64,000 nt of DNA from Rhynchosporium graminicola (GCA_900074885.1 FJUW01000034.1:126021-190020), one strand, 5' to 3'. Shown: positions 1 through 12,582, counted from the first letter of the stretch. The notes: a model not told the origin generated them from the letters alone. Program-made: numbers and translations.

Positions 1-816
1 AAGGGGATGCGTTTTCTTCCGGGCAACTCATGATCGAATTTTTTTTCTTTTTTTCTTTCGCCCCCTTAGTGAGGACACTTTTTCATCGGGAACTTGAGAT
101 GGATGGGAGGGACGTTTCCTTTTTTTTTTTTCTTTCACAGTCTATCTATCACCTGCCTTTAAGAGAAGAGAAAGAAAAAGTATCTTGATAGAAAGAACAT
201 CAGGCTAAGCCTCGTGTGATTTCAAGACTCTCCGAGCATTCGAAACTTTCAAGTGATAATTCCTGGGATGTTCACCAAATAGCAAGAGTTGCGTTGCGCG
301 AGGTTTAGGCAGTTGAAAAAAGAATAAATTAATGGAAGGATGACTGACTGACTAGGTGTATATCATTATTCATATATTGGGAAGAGGAAAGAAAAACTGA
401 AATCTTTTCTCTTGCTGCTGGAAAAGTCGGAGCTCCGATTCATAACTGAAAGGGGCGAGGTGGGTAGCGGTACTGCTTTGTTGATTGGTAGCGAGGATTC
501 GAGGAAGCATTTTAAATAAGTGCCTTACAACTCCCATTAATATCACCCTTTTGATGCATAGCTATATCGGACCGGGCTATATATACATATAATATGGAAT
601 ATCGATGCGAGATTATGGATACTTTGAGTGTTTTTAAATAAAACTCTTATAGATGAATTCTGCTTTTATGGTGATAGAATTCTAGTTAAGACATTTATTT
701 TCTCCTTGTCCTTTTTTACTTCGATATTGATTATAATGAATCAATCATCAGTTTCCTAGTCCCCCAAGCCCCCCAGCCGATCCGACCCTGTATCACAGGT
801 CAGCATCCGTAGTCCG
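1..816. other. Intergenic, 3' flank of the GT2 gene
   Basis: No gene is supported. The stretch contains poly-T/CT tracts near 41-60 and 120-140 and AT-rich sequence at 590-740. The short open frames here and over 756-953 have no coding features or homology that I recognise. Confidence 0.6.
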
Positions 817-2884
817 TCAAAGGCGCCAAATGGACACGGCCACAGCGAGGAAAACTCCCAACACCACCAGGAAATGACCCCCAGCACCCACACGCTCCTT
901 TCGTCTATGAAGCGCCCTATCCCTAGCAGCCAACGACGGATAGAACACCCCACCGGGTTCTCTCTGCACCAACATGCTCTCCCGGTCAGGCCACACAGTC
1001 GTCTTCAGCAGGTGCGATACAGGCACGTAGCACTGCGTCACGACTACGTAGCTGAGCCAAATAGCAGGTGGAAATGCTGCTTTTTGCAAAGCAGCCGGGC
1101 AGATTGAGAGGGAGGTGCAGGTGCGGCGTAGGGAGAGGAAAAGCGAGACCGGGACGAGGAAAAATAATAGAACATGGACGAGAAGACCCGAGTGGAATAG
1201 CAGACGCTTGAGCCGATAAATCGAGGATGGGGATGGTGGCTGTGACTGTGGCTGTTGCTGTTGCTGTGGTTTTGCCTGCGCGGTAGGGGAGAGAGCAGCC
1301 CACGATGTTCCACTGCTGAAAGTGGGTAGAGGCATTACTTTATCGCGACGGCCCAGCAGAGTGAAGGTATAATAACGAGTGAGATTCATAAGCTGGGCTG
1401 TGACGGCTTTAGCTCGAACATATCATACGCCAAGAGGAAGACTCACGGATCGTAAGCCACACCTGATTAAGGTGCGGAAATGTCGAGCATAAGAAGTTCG
1501 ACGAGATGGCGGTAACGTATTCATGCACCCAGCAGGCAGTGTGGTATAACAAGGCAAGGATGAGTACAGTTTTCAATTCCCACTTTGCGGAGTACGAGAC
1601 TAGCTGCTGGTCGGACAGGAGCGCTATCGGGACAATCGCCATGGTGAATACACATTGCATCAGATAGACCCCAAACATGAAGCCCTCTTTTGCAATCTCC
1701 CTCCGATGTGCGGCGCTGACCGTTAGATGTTTGGCCCTCCATATGTTCACCATCTGGACCACGCCTAAGCTCCACCGCTGACGCTGGCCGATATGGCCTT
1801 CCATCGAGTCGGGCACAAGGCCAAATTGCAACGGTTCTTGTGTGTGGATGATCTCCCAATTAGAACGGAGCAGCAGCGCCGTGAGTAAGTGGTCCTCATT
1901 GAAAGCGGACGTGGGAAAACAGCCAACTTGGAGAACCGCATCGCGCCTGAAGAGGAAGCCAGATCCCGAGCATACAGCGAACCCTCGACGATCTTGGATT
2001 GGCTCCAGAATCGAGGTTCCGTAATCGAGCGCCTGTAAGAGCGGGTCCGTGGCTGGCAGGTTGTAGAAGTGTTGCGGAGTGCTAACCATAGCCACCTTGG
2101 AGCTTCGAAGGAGATGCGGTAGCGTTGCACGCAAGAATTGTGGTTCAGGTATAAAGTCAGCATCAAAAACCGCAACGTACTCGGGAGCCGGCCAGTCGAT
2201 GCCTTGCACATTGAGGAGAGCGTGGTTGAGATTCCCGGCTTTTGAAAAAACGTAGTTAGCTTTCTTGCCCCTTGCAACGTACCGCACGTTGGCATGGTTC
2301 TTGGCTAGTCCAGCGACAGCTGTGCGAAGTTGAGGCGAGTTGCCATCATCTAGGAGTGCTACTGTCAGCTGCTGGACTGGGTAGTCAAGCATGCATGCTG
2401 CTTTGACCGTGTTCAGGATGATTTCATGACTCTCCCCACAGCAGGGTATCAATACATCAATACTAGGTAAATTGGAGCCGATGGCCCTCAAAAGTGGCCT
2501 TCGCGGTCTACTCTGTGCAGCGACACCAGCGGCAATGGTCAGACGTTGAGAATCTCCGCACGGCACTACATGTAAAGAGTAGCGTCAGTGATATGTTCGA
2601 CAAGGCGGATTTTGCAGCAGCCAAGTTCGGCAAAGGAGGAAGGAAGAAAAGGTCCTACTAGCAATAGACCACTCAGCGAATAAGAATCCCCATTGCAACA
2701 AAGAAGAAGTGCGGGAAGTGACGAGTAGGTAGAATCGTAGAGCCATGTAGAGCCGCCATGTGACAATACAGATGCGGGCTACAAGCGGATGCCAGATCAC
2801 GACTACATCTCGAGGAAGTTCCGCTGTTCGAGTGTCCTCAACAACTTCCAACGTGCGAACGGCCACTCTTTCTTCGATAAACAT
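817..2884 (-). CDS. Cellulose-synthase-like glycosyltransferase family 2 membrane protein
   Basis: Three exons on the minus strand: 2884-2659, 2565-1447 and 1397-817. The introns are 93 and 49 nt, with donors GTAGGA and GTGAGT. The phases match (1 and 1) and give 641 aa. The N-terminus has hydrophobic segments (residues about 28-75). A GT2 catalytic domain follows, with the processive-synthase D,D,D,QxxRW set: DDG near 148-150, DAD near 210-212, ED near 299 and QRQRW near 336-340. More membrane segments lie on the C-terminal side, with a Gln/Pro-rich insert early in exon 3. In this family the enzyme polymerises sugar from UDP-sugar at a membrane while extruding the chain. The product (beta-glucan or another cell-wall or capsular polysaccharide) cannot be read from the sequence. 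Start: the only ATG ahead of the conserved region. A divergent MFS transporter begins about 2 kb upstream. Confidence 0.85.
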
Positions 2885-4843
2885 ACCGAGTGAGGCGTGA
2901 ATCCCTGCACAGGAAAGAGGGTGTCTGTCTGACTGAATGACTCTCTCTTGATCGAAGAGTAAGTTCCTCCTTTGCAGTCAGTCAGTCCTGCCTAATCTGG
3001 TGCTCTGTAATGTTGTAGAAGTCGAAAAAAAAAAGTAGAATTAGCCCAAAGAAAGAACCCTGATTGAAGTATAGAGGGGGCGGCTTGAATGCGAATTCGT
3101 ATATCACGGTCGGGTCGGTCTCTTGATTTCGAACCAATCTAGGCTGGCTTGTGAAGAATAGAGAGCTTGTGTCGGTGTGAAATGTCTCGGGTCTGGAAGC
3201 CTCATCTCTGAGGGCTGCTGACCTTGAATATTCATGAGTACGAAGGGAAACTAAGCATCCGAAGTATGCAGCCTCTGCAGCGAAATACTCAGAAAACTAG
3301 CGGAGGTAGCAGGGCCTAAGAAACACTACTACGGGGAGTTACGAAACAAGGCTGAAGTTCAGCTTTTTAGGGTCTATGCTAGGGTCTATGCTTTTCCTTT
3401 CTACTTTCTTATTTATCCCTATAGCAAGAGGAATCATACTGGAAAACAGAGAAATAATGAGTTCCGGACCTATGGAATGATTGTTTGAATTGTACTAGCT
3501 CAGTAGATCTGTAGAGGTCAATTGACTCTATCCATCTCCCTGCATCAGAACTGCCTAATTATGGGCGATCTGTATGTAAAAGAAATTATTTATACTGAGG
3601 CAAACCCGACACTTCTGAGTCTTGGCTTGACTAGGCTGGCTGTACATACTGTATATACTACATACCGGGTTGTGAGTTGTGATACCTACGGTACACAACT
3701 ACTCCAAAGAAGTTTGGACAATGATTCAGCCCAACGACGTAGAAGTACAGAAGGGATAAGGTAGCGGCGGGCCAGATGGTTCTGCACCGTTAGGGAATCC
3801 GACACGGGTGGAGCTCCATGGGATGCACCTGAAATTGTGGATTCATCTGGAATTTCTTCTTGTACTACAGTACGGTAGAAAAGCATTTTCCGGACTAAGT
3901 ATAAAGAATGTTTCATCTACAGCCGAGTCGTTGTCACCAATAGCATAGCGTGAATTATAGCTAATCCTACAAACTTGGGAGGCTGGGGGGGGAGATGGGG
4001 GCTAGTACCGAGGTACGTTCCGTACCGAGCGAAACCTTTCGTCTGTTTGTTTGTTTGTTTGTTTGTTGGTTTTAATTATACTAAGTACAACGGTTGCAGG
4101 CCACGAAACTGACCTAGGGTGGCGATTCTCTGCTATCACACTCCTGATTGATACAATACGGACTACTCTGTACTTCTAGGTTAGGTTGCAGGTGTGCTCA
4201 TGTGGTCATGTGGTCATATGGTCATGTGGTCATATGGTCATGTGCTCATGGTCATACGCCCATGTGCTCATATGCAGGCTCACGTTCGCTTGTGTATTGT
4301 GTACAAAAGGAAGGTGTCATTCATGCATTTCATGGAGTACGGACCTCATCGGGCCGACCTCGCAATACAATACAATACCTATGATCAGCATCTCTTGATT
4401 GATGGCGAGGCGAAGGCGAGACGAGGCGCGGCGAGGTTGCATGGGGCTAGCTATCTATCTGTGATAGCCAACCCCCCCCCACCGAGCCGCCTCCACCCGA
4501 CGACTTTGAGACATACTGCTAGAACATGCTAAGCAAATGTGATATATGACCTACGGAGTAATAGTCGAGCCTGTCTACGCGCGCGTGCTGCTCATCTTCC
4601 ACTTCACTCCACTTCATATCACTTGATTTTCTTTTAATTCCAGTCTAAATCCCTACGCCATTCCCATTCCCATTCCCTCCCTTGAACTTTATGAGTCAAG
4701 TCAGTCAGACCTCGTCTCGTCCGAACATACTCTGTCACATTCTCATTATCTATGTTTGAATCAAACGCTGTGAGCTCTGTGCGGCGACCTTACACTGCTG
4801 CTTACTTGCTTCTTAAAACAACAACAACAACAACTTTTCGACC
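2885..4843. other. Divergent intergenic region between GT2 and MFS genes
   Basis: About 2 kb with no convincing gene. It holds a GTTT microsatellite (about 4045-4067) and an imperfect tandem repeat around the hexamer TGGTCA (about 4198-4260). A CT-rich stretch with a CAA repeat (about 4590-4835) lies just before the MFS start codon and looks like a fungal pyrimidine-rich core promoter and leader. Small open frames across the hexamer repeat are repeat artefacts. Confidence 0.6.
4198..4260. repeat. Imperfect hexamer tandem repeat (TGGTCA/TATGGTCA)
   Basis: The unit TGGTCA, alternating with ATGGTCA or ATATGGTCA, recurs about eight times within about 60 nt. All three plus-strand frames stay open across it, which explains the overlapping spurious ORFs. 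Confidence 0.75.
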
Positions 4844-6465
4844 ATGGTGTTGATCCACGGGCTTTCGAAAGTCTTTGTCCACTCGACAGCTGGTGCGCTT
4901 CTCATCACCGTGTCGCTGGCGTTGGCGCTCTTTGATGCGTCGAAATTCCCAATGCTCGAGGCATCAGTCTGCCGTCAGTGGTATGCAACTCACCAGGATT
5001 CGATAGGTTACGAGCCCGGCTTGCGGGTGCCAGAGGCGCTGTGCAAACTCGAGCCCATTCAGACAAAAGTTGCAAATTTGAATGGAGGGGATGTTCGTTT
5101 CACGGCCATGGCAAGTCTTTTATTAGCACTGCCATATGCATGGATCTCATCAAGAGTGGACAGGAGAGTGCTGGTTATGGTGGGTATGTGCTCTACGTCG
5201 TTGAAATACCTATTTTTTTATCTTATTTGCCGCCACGCGACCTTCGATCTCCGGGTTCTTTGGCTGAGCTCTGGTTTTGACATTTTTGGTGGGGGAATCG
5301 GAATCACTTATCTGATTCTCTGGTCCATGGTGGCTAAAATGACTGTCCCAAAACTGAGGTTCGACTCTCCTTCACGTCCCCCCCTCCAGTGCCGCACTTA
5401 CACGTTTCGCTTAGGTCTTCGATATTCTTCGCCAGCAGCTCTATACTTCTCTTTGTACAATTTTTGGGGACTGCTGCTAGCGGATGGCTGCTACACGAAA
5501 GCCCTTGGCTAGTATGTCCTGTTGCAGCTGGGGTCTGCGCCGCCACCATACCGATCTCTGCCTGCGAACTGCTATGGACAGCCTTGGGACGGCCCCAGTT
5601 GGAGCTGATGCAAGGCGAAGAGATAGATACTGGCAGTGAACATGATACGCGCCCAAATAGATTTGGGCACGGGGAACAGGGCTACATCCCGCTTCCTAGC
5701 CAAGAGATCACATCCAGCCATCCTCTCATACCAGAGAATTCAGCTCCATTAAAGCTATCTAGAGTCAAGGTTGTATCTCGAGTTTATCCAGGATTCGCCC
5801 CAGCCTTATCTTTCCTGACTCTCATGCATGAAAAATTTATGCGGCATCGTGTTATACAGGTGGCCCTGCTTATGGACACCACTATTGTCCTAGGTATGGG
5901 TCAAAACATGATTGTCCAGCAATGGGCAAGCCAGGTATTCAGCTGGTCTCTGTCAGACACAACTTTTATCAACGCATTCACGATGTTTGTCAGCCAAGTG
6001 GTACTTGCTCTCACACCAATGCTCACATCGCAAATTCTGCCTCTGTGCGGCACCGGCCAGGACATGGACTGGTCCTTGACACAAGTCAATCTTGCACTTC
6101 GCGCATGCGGAGCGTTCGCCATGGGCTTCAGTACCAGCCCTCCTGCTTTCTTCACCGCGATATTTATGTACACCCTAGGTGTGGGCTTGCTCGACAGTTC
6201 CAAGGCCCTTCTCACGAGCTTCACTAGCTCTGCTGACATTACAGAGCTATACACGATACAGATGATGGTGCAGAACGTGGCGGGAATGTTAGGCAGTGAG
6301 CTTTGGCCGCGTTTGTTTGCTCAGCAACTGAAGAATGGTGGTCTATGGGTCGGGCTGCCATTCTGGGCGAGTGCAGCGCTGTACCTCTTTGCGATTATTC
6401 TCTTGAGGCGGTTGCCTTCCCTTTGGCTGTCAAAGAAGCTTGATGATCAGGCACCGACGACGTGA
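4844..6465 (+). CDS. Major facilitator superfamily transporter
   Basis: Two exons, 4844-5358 and 5415-6465, joined across a 56-nt intron (phase 2; the acceptor is CTTAG). The product is 521 aa. It has an N-terminal hydrophobic helix, an MFS motif-A-like loop between helices 2 and 3 (SRVDRR, residues about 103-108), a long polar central loop (about residues 230-300) and a second bundle of hydrophobic segments. This is the usual two-domain, 12-helix layout. The first extracytosolic loop contains several Cys residues. The substrate is unknown. Fungal proteins of this kind are often annotated as putative efflux or multidrug carriers, but nothing here decides the substrate or direction. The start ATG sits in a good context (ACCATGG) after a CAA-repeat leader. 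No biosynthetic cluster adjoins it. Confidence 0.8.
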
Positions 6466-9192
6466 TAAAACCAAACTACTTTGTACATATTGGAAATGAT
6501 CCCACTCTGCTGCTTTTGCGCACTTCGCGATGTTGCTATATGGTTCGGGGGGGCATTCCTTCATACCAGCTTAACGGGTTGTTACAACATAGGTGCCAAG
6601 ACAACTTCGGATGCTCAGGCTCAGCTACAATAGAATAGACTAGAATTTACACTCTCATCAAGACTTTATCATCTACACTGATTGCTGTTATGTATCATTT
6701 CCAACTGAGTCTTCATGCCTATATACTGTTTTACACACAGGAAACTGAACAGGTCGTGAGCCCGGCGCTCTACCGCGCCATACCACCAAACGAAGGAAAT
6801 CAGTCAAGAATCGATCACTGGAACAATAAGAAGAGAAAGATAAAGTATCTGGACCAACCAATTCTTCTTACATTCTTGATGCACTGTTCCAACTGCACTT
6901 ACAGCGCTCAGAAGTGGCACCGGGCGACCGAAAAGTTCCAAGCATCGAAAGCCCTGAGTCACTTGGTTCTGCTTTCACGAGAAAATTCAAGTAGAGTCTC
7001 ACTGGTTGACAAGATCTTCAAAAAGGGCCTCCTCCAACCGTGAGGAGCCAGCATCGATGGGAGGGAGCTCGACTTTTCACCGATCCACAACCTTCTTTTC
7101 GTGAATCGTGCCTCTGCAGTATCAAGAATTTGGTAACCGCGATCTTAAAGTGCAGTGGTCCACGCATACCGTGGTCCTTTCCCTAAGGGAAGGGCTGAAG
7201 AATTTGGTTCCGGACGTTCGATAATGTTTGAGCGGGAGGCAATCCTTCGTCAGCAGAATCTACACCAAAATCTCTTGACTTCATGCGCTCGAGTAATCCT
7301 GGAACATGTGTAGGACACGACGACGTGGCTTTCTTTACAGGTTCATCGCCTGGGCAGGAGGATGGAGAGATTTTCAAGGTCTCAGTACCTCGTGTTCTCG
7401 GGCGCCGTCATGTTCACTCCTAGCAATCGCGAACCAGAAGATGTACCCGCCGGCCAGCAGATGACCGAGCTACTATACAGCGAACATGTCATCAAATTGA
7501 AGTCAGTACTAGTAGTTCCGATACCTGGCTTCTCGGCAGCAAACATGAACCAGAAGATCGACGTCGCGAAATACAAACCTGCTGATTTACAGACCAAGGC
7601 TCTTGGATTCTGTTTGGATACGAACCTCGGCATGTTGTAATCGCCAACAGCGACTGCAAGGTCCATCGTACTACCGACAAGAGCTGAAATCGACAACTCC
7701 GTGAAGCGCATCGGGACCTTCTAGCCGCCTATGATCCTGCCTGAAGACGTCGCATGTTGAGAGCACCTAGGCCTGCGAGCTTCATCCGTGGCTTATGAGA
7801 CGATCATGTGATGTTAATACTATCCAGACTTCAGACGACTGATCGCTACCCTGAAAGATTCTTCCACTATCATCTAAGTATCAAGCATCATGCGTACACG
7901 AGAATCTACCACGGATTCACAAATAACGTGTAAGTTCACTGCCTCTTTGGAACTGTCTATGGCAATGGCATAGGAGCTTCAAGTGAAACTGCTAGTGATG
8001 AGAGATCAACTCAGTAGATTCTGAAGAACACGTACTGCTAAGCGCCTCGTGCGAACCGCATACTTTGTACAGGAATACAAGAGCAGAAAATAGAGTCGTG
8101 AGAATGAGAAGGGGTTATCCCTTCTAATTTCTAGCACAGGTTTGATAGGTCCAATCTCGTTTTACCACCTCTGGTACTCATTTGCGACGCGTACGACAAC
8201 CGCAACCTAGCTGGTCCACCGGGATAAGTTTCGAGATAGAAGATCGATTCTGAAATGAGATTCGCAGACAGATCAGTTACGTCACAAAGCACATGTATTG
8301 AAACGCTAGGGATTGTTACGGGATTCGAGGAGATTGCCGATAGCCTATGGCGCAGACAGGAGAGAAAAGGTAGAATATAAAGCTTTACTTTTACTATCTC
8401 GCTATTGATCAGTACCTTAGCTACCGAACTATTTCGTAGAGGATCGAAATATCAAAGATCGCCTGAGTATAAGGGGATCAAGAGTCTAGATGATAGTACT
8501 ATTATGACTATATAGGTAGCTGTACTATCAAAGTCAAAAATAAGTAGCAATTTTCGTGACTGTTTTATGAAAGTTAGATAAAGTTCTGACACCCTTCTTA
8601 GCTTGAATGTTCTTGTATCGCGAGCACACTAGTGAGCTATTTTCCTTAAACACCGACAGCCATCGATAGTGTGAAGAGTCACGTAGGAGAGGGTTTCGCT
8701 TGCAGGGGGCTTAGCGGGTCGGCTAGAGTAAGCTATTATCGTGGACGAGAACTTCCCCCTTCAACCGTCATGAGTTCAAAAAATTCTTTGCTCTCACTTC
8801 CCTTCCATTGGGGTAACCTGCTTTCAATTATCTCGGTTCACTCATCAATGGGATCGCGAAATAAACGTAGGGGAGATTATGCATGGCTTGTGCATGCCGT
8901 ACAAAACCAATGCAGATAAGGTGATGCCTCGATATCAAGTATCTGATTCCAACTTCTATAGTTTGGATGTAGTCGCAGTAGTCTCACGTACTAGTCAACT
9001 CTGGATGTGGACATTGTTCGGAAGTGCAAATATGATCATATAGGTGTGGAATGCCACAACATCCGCAGCAGCAACCATTGAAAAGGGTCGTTCGGTAACC
9101 ATGTGAATAAAAATTGCCATATTTAAAATGAAGCTCACAGATATGGAGTCCCTATATTCTATAACTTGGACTCGCGTCAACTGCTTGTACAT
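6466..9192. other. Gene-poor intergenic region
   Basis: About 2.7 kb with no gene I can support. The ORFs at 6690-7043 and 7362-7640 lack recognisable domains or splice-consistent extensions. A tRNA-like half lies at about 6750-6787. The rest (7700-9190) has frequent stops in all frames and no visible repeat. Confidence 0.55.
6750..6787 (-). other. tRNA-like 5' half (possible relic)
   Basis: Read on the minus strand, the segment begins like a tRNA: a 7-nt acceptor-like strand GGTGGTA, a D-arm-like perfect stem GGCGC/GCGCC closed by GGTAGA, and an anticodon-arm-like CGGGCTCACGACCTG. No T-arm and no complementary acceptor 3' strand follow within 100 nt, and the D-loop is too short. It is therefore at best a fragment or a chance hairpin. 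Confidence 0.2.
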
Positions 9193-10175
9193 TCAAGCAT
9201 TCGAACAAGACGGGCTGTTTGTTAGAAATATCACGTTTACTGCTGCGAAGCTGAAGAGAGATTTGATTAGCGCTTGAAACGTTGATCTTCAGGAGATGCG
9301 AACACCTCAACTGGTCTCGCTCTCGTCATGAGTGCAAGTGCAAGAGAGAAGCAAGCCGAAAATATCGCAAGGAGGCCGAGCCGGAGGCCGTCGGACTCGA
9401 CCAGGAATAAAGCCACCACCGAGCATATTGGCAGAAGTGAAGCCATGACCGTGACTAGAATGCGAAATGCTGATGCTAGACTTGATTCTCTGTAGTGGTA
9501 TATTCCAGAGCCAACGTTGTCCGGCAACTCTTTCTGTTTTGATTCAGCTTCTTGTTCGAGCTAAGTTCATGCTGGGTACCTACTCGGTATCTCTGTCCAA
9601 ACACTCTATGGTATCTCGGAATAAATGACTCTGCGAACCATCTCGAGAAGATATCCGGAGTCTCGCGAGGCTTGATAGCTATGATATCATTCTCCGTCTT
9701 GACATCCCAAGCATCTCTGTCGAGACCCAGGAGCGGGAAAGAGCCCATCCCTGGTCGCCGAAACCAGCTTCTCAAGAACTCCAAGTCATATTCCCGAGGG
9801 CGGTCAAATTTTCCCATGGCGGTGTGCTTGAGCACGGCGGTGTCTTTCGCCTAGATCAGCATGTAATCTTTCTGTCTATCCTCTCGAACACACATTGTAG
9901 ACTTCCAGTTTCTCGCTTATCTCCAAGAACTTCTGCCACTGCTCCAAGTCCTCCTTTGTCTCGCCTTGGCTTAGTGAATACCAGTCCTTGCTATGAAACT
10001 GCCTCTCTCTGTTATTTACGTCTCTTTTCGACAGTTGGTCCAGCTCCGATTGAAGATGTATCAATTCCGCTTGCATGTAGAGTAGTTTTTGCATGCTCAA
10101 AGCTCCGAATCGCCGTATAATCGAGAACTCCTCTTCTTTTGCCATCCATTGCGCCACTTTTGCATAGCCGCCCAT
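9193..10175 (-). CDS. DUF6594-family membrane protein
   Basis: Four exons: 10175-9894, 9850-9584, 9533-9304 and 9250-9193. The introns are 43, 50 and 53 nt, and the product is 278 aa. The N-terminus starts with GGYAKVAQWMAKEEEFSIIR, the typical GYxxLAxxMaxdeeFxIfRRF opening. A helical segment rich in Leu, Glu and Gln and a middle block with a PEDxRPxMGxFPLLGLDRDAW-like pattern come next. The C-terminus has two predicted transmembrane helices, then the short tail FAAVNVIFL. This order matches fungal DUF6594 proteins, whose function is unknown. The last short exon was added because it restores the conserved FAAV-VVF ending that otherwise stops early. Start: the ATG just ahead of the family motif; an open frame continues upstream, so a longer N-terminus is possible. 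It is divergent from the retropepsin-like gene at 10766. Confidence 0.75.
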
Positions 10176-10765
10176 TGTGTTGCATGAGTGCTGCTCGAAC
10201 AAGATTTGGTTATTAGTGCTTTGGCGTTCCTTTTTATGAGTGCAGATTCCTGTGCTCGGTGAGAGATCCGGGCGAGATTGTACAACACTTGCATATCGAC
10301 CTGCATGGTCCTGCAAGGCTGGCGAATGATTCTGCTCTACGCAGTGAGGCAAACAAAATGGCAGACATGATAGCAATTTTTGAAGGCATACTGCTTGTTC
10401 GAGGGCCCAACACAGCCTCATTGCAATGAATAAAGTCGACGTGGCGCCACTATTCAAATGGCACACCCTTTTCCAAATCGTGCAGGCCACTGCTTAAGGC
10501 CAAAAAAAGCTGATCTATGGTAGTTTTCTTCCTACTGAGCCCTGAGGACCATTCTTCGATAATGGCGTATGATGAGGTTGCGATCTATAAGTATGGAAGC
10601 CATACCCCGTGCGGTGAGTCTTGTCTAGCATCCCGTATACTCGCTTTGTCTTCGCGCACTGATTTAGCGAATTGAAAAACAACCAGCAACCGGATATCAG
10701 TAAATCGACCTCTGTTTCGCGACTCCACGACTCTTCATCGTTACGGAACACGCACAGCTACCATC
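10176..10765. other. Divergent promoter region
   Basis: About 590 nt between two divergent genes. I see no repeat or recognisable regulatory motif. The minus-strand frame continuous with the DUF6594 start has no family features. Confidence 0.5.
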
Positions 10766-11636
10766 ATGCCTGACCAATATCCCAATGAGCGCCAATACGC
10801 ACAAGACGCTCTCAACAGAGAAATGATGTGGACAGTGGCGAGCGTCTTTGGCGTCTCAAGAGAACCAGAACAGGACATGTGGAAAAGAGAACAGGGGGAA
10901 TCACACCATTCTGTGAATCAAGCATCGTGGACCTCGCGGAGCTATGTAAGACAACCCTTCTAACGTGGCCTTGAACTGCAGAATTTTAATCTTCGTCCGT
11001 TGCCAGAGCGAAAATTCGCAACGTTCAGAAGATGTAGTGTACAGAGTCGCTCACGTTTTCGACCGCAAACATGGCAAAACGAAAGAAGTTACGGTGATGG
11101 AAGACAGTTGTTGTCAGACAAATTTTGTCCATCCTAGAGTGGTCCAAAACTGCCACTTGTGAGTTGAGGTCGTTGCGCCTGTCACGCATGCGACATTGAA
11201 AGGCAGCTTCGAATCCAATCAGAGGGATGAGATCAATTGGTATGGCCAGAAAGGAAAGGGGAATTCTCGGTTTTATGTTGCTCCAATAGATGCGCCAATT
11301 CAGCTCGAGCTTCTGGTGGGCATGGCGTTTCAATATGAATATCCTAATGTCTTTGGATTGCCAGCATTGCCAGGACTAGCTCTTTTGAACGTCCAAACCA
11401 AAGTGAAGGTAGGGATTAAGCCTCAATCTCGAGCAGAGTACCTTGAAGAACAGTCCTAACTCACAGATGTGCAGGAAGGTGAGGGATCCCAGATTCAAAG
11501 TGATCAGATGAATGCAGATGCCCAAGCGGCGGACCTGGCGAGAGAAATGCGTGCGAAGAAGGAGAAGAGACAGAAGGATAAGCAGAAGCAAACAAATTCT
11601 TCATCCTCAACAAAATCTAGGTTATCTAAGAAGTGA
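10766..11636 (+). CDS. Small protein with retropepsin-like (degenerate aspartic protease) fold
   Basis: Four exons: 10766-10945, 11007-11158, 11207-11408 and 11475-11636. The introns are 61, 48 and 66 nt with donors GTAAGA, GTGAGT and GTAGGG. Phases agree and give 231 aa. Residues about 60-175 resemble a retropepsin-type beta fold: a strand pair before MEDSCCQTNFVHPRVV, where a D-[ST]-G motif would sit, and later a hydrophobic-Gly segment (LELLVGMAF) like the psi loop. The motif reads D-S-C, so catalysis is doubtful. The tail is very Lys/Glu/Arg-rich, coiled-coil-like (LAREMRAKKEKRQKDKQK), then Ser/Lys. I do not recognise a named family; the fold assignment is inference from pattern. A second gene of similar plan lies 0.95 kb downstream in the same direction. 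Confidence 0.6.
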
Positions 11637-12582
11637 GATAAGTTCCAGACATGTGGTCGTTGGAGGAGATATTGGAAGAAGCGGATGAGGTAAGCCACCG
11701 CGAGGTTGATTTTTGTTTGTTCATCGATGTACCTATTTCTCCTCAATTTTTGGTTTCCCGGTAGTCACCCCCTTTCGATAGCTGGGAGCAAAATAATATG
11801 AGATTCGGCATATTCGTCTACATACCAGTCGCAGAGTATGCCACGAGTAAGCAAGTGCTGGAATATTTGCGTGTATCGTCATTTGTAGATTTCATAGGGT
11901 ACATCGGGAGGTGTGAGGCTTGCATCGTAGGTACGGTATGCGAGCACGCTGAATTTCTTGACGCCGCGTGAGGATCAGGATAGCGATAGTGGCTGAGGGG
12001 ATAACGGAAGGAAGGAAGATAGAAAGAAAGAAAGAGAGAAAGAAAGAAAGAAAGATGATGGACGAAATTAATCTTCCGCAACATGCAGGGACGCATGAAC
12101 TCAAGCGTAATCGGCAATAGACACACACCCAAAGTTGCAATTGTTATGGCAAGCTCAAGATCCATGCTAGAGCCGATTTCCCCAGATTCGCGCCCTGTTG
12201 ATTTTACGTTATTGTAAGGTTTGTCGTCAGCTTTCCCGTTCCCGTGCGTCCTTTCAGTATCTCCATGCGACGTCAGTAAACATGTTGATTCAACCGTCAC
12301 ATTTGACCTCATGGCACTACATGTCTCACGATCCCTTCTTAAACACGCAGAAATTTTGCTAGATACCTGTGCAAGCATGTTACTTACATCTGTGCAGCCT
12401 GGGGCTCAAAACTTTCCACGGATCCTTCCTCTCCAACCTCTCCACCAGCAATCACTAACTCCACCGCAATTAATCTGGGATTTACTGAACGGCGCTTGCG
12501 CACACCGGTCGAGCAAGTCAAAGGAACTTGCCTTGAGAATGTGTAGGCCCTCTTTTGGGTTGCCATTCAATTCTGCGACTCC
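11637..12582. other. Intergenic, with a purine microsatellite
   Basis: It separates the two retropepsin-like genes. It contains a GGAA/GAAA repeat near 12007-12054. The overlapping open frames here (both strands) are interrupted by that repeat and show no domain. Confidence 0.5.
12007..12054. repeat. GGAA/GAAA microsatellite
   Basis: About 48 nt of nearly pure purine made of GGAA and then GAAA units, interrupted once by GAGA. On the other strand it produces a poly-Ser/Phe/Leu open frame that should not be taken for a gene. Confidence 0.8.

Noticed and set aside
817..1313. Overlapping frames antisense to or out of frame with the third GT2 exon
   Set aside because: They are shadows of the conserved GT2 C-terminus; only the minus-strand frame ending at 817 joins the catalytic exon in phase.
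6690..7043. 117-codon plus-strand ORF
   Set aside because: No domain, no splice-consistent partner, and it runs across the tRNA-like segment.
7362..7711. Plus ORF with ADLQTKALG, resembling the end of a Ty1/copia RNase H (ADLLTK)
   Set aside because: The similarity is confined to one short motif; there are no RNase H catalytic residues or LTRs nearby, so a copia relic is not supported.
8671..8919. 82-codon plus-strand ORF
   Set aside because: Low-information sequence in a stop-rich gap; no homology recognised.
11818..12378. 186-codon minus-strand ORF
   Set aside because: Its middle is the GGAA/GAAA microsatellite read as Ser/Phe/Leu; no other coding sign.
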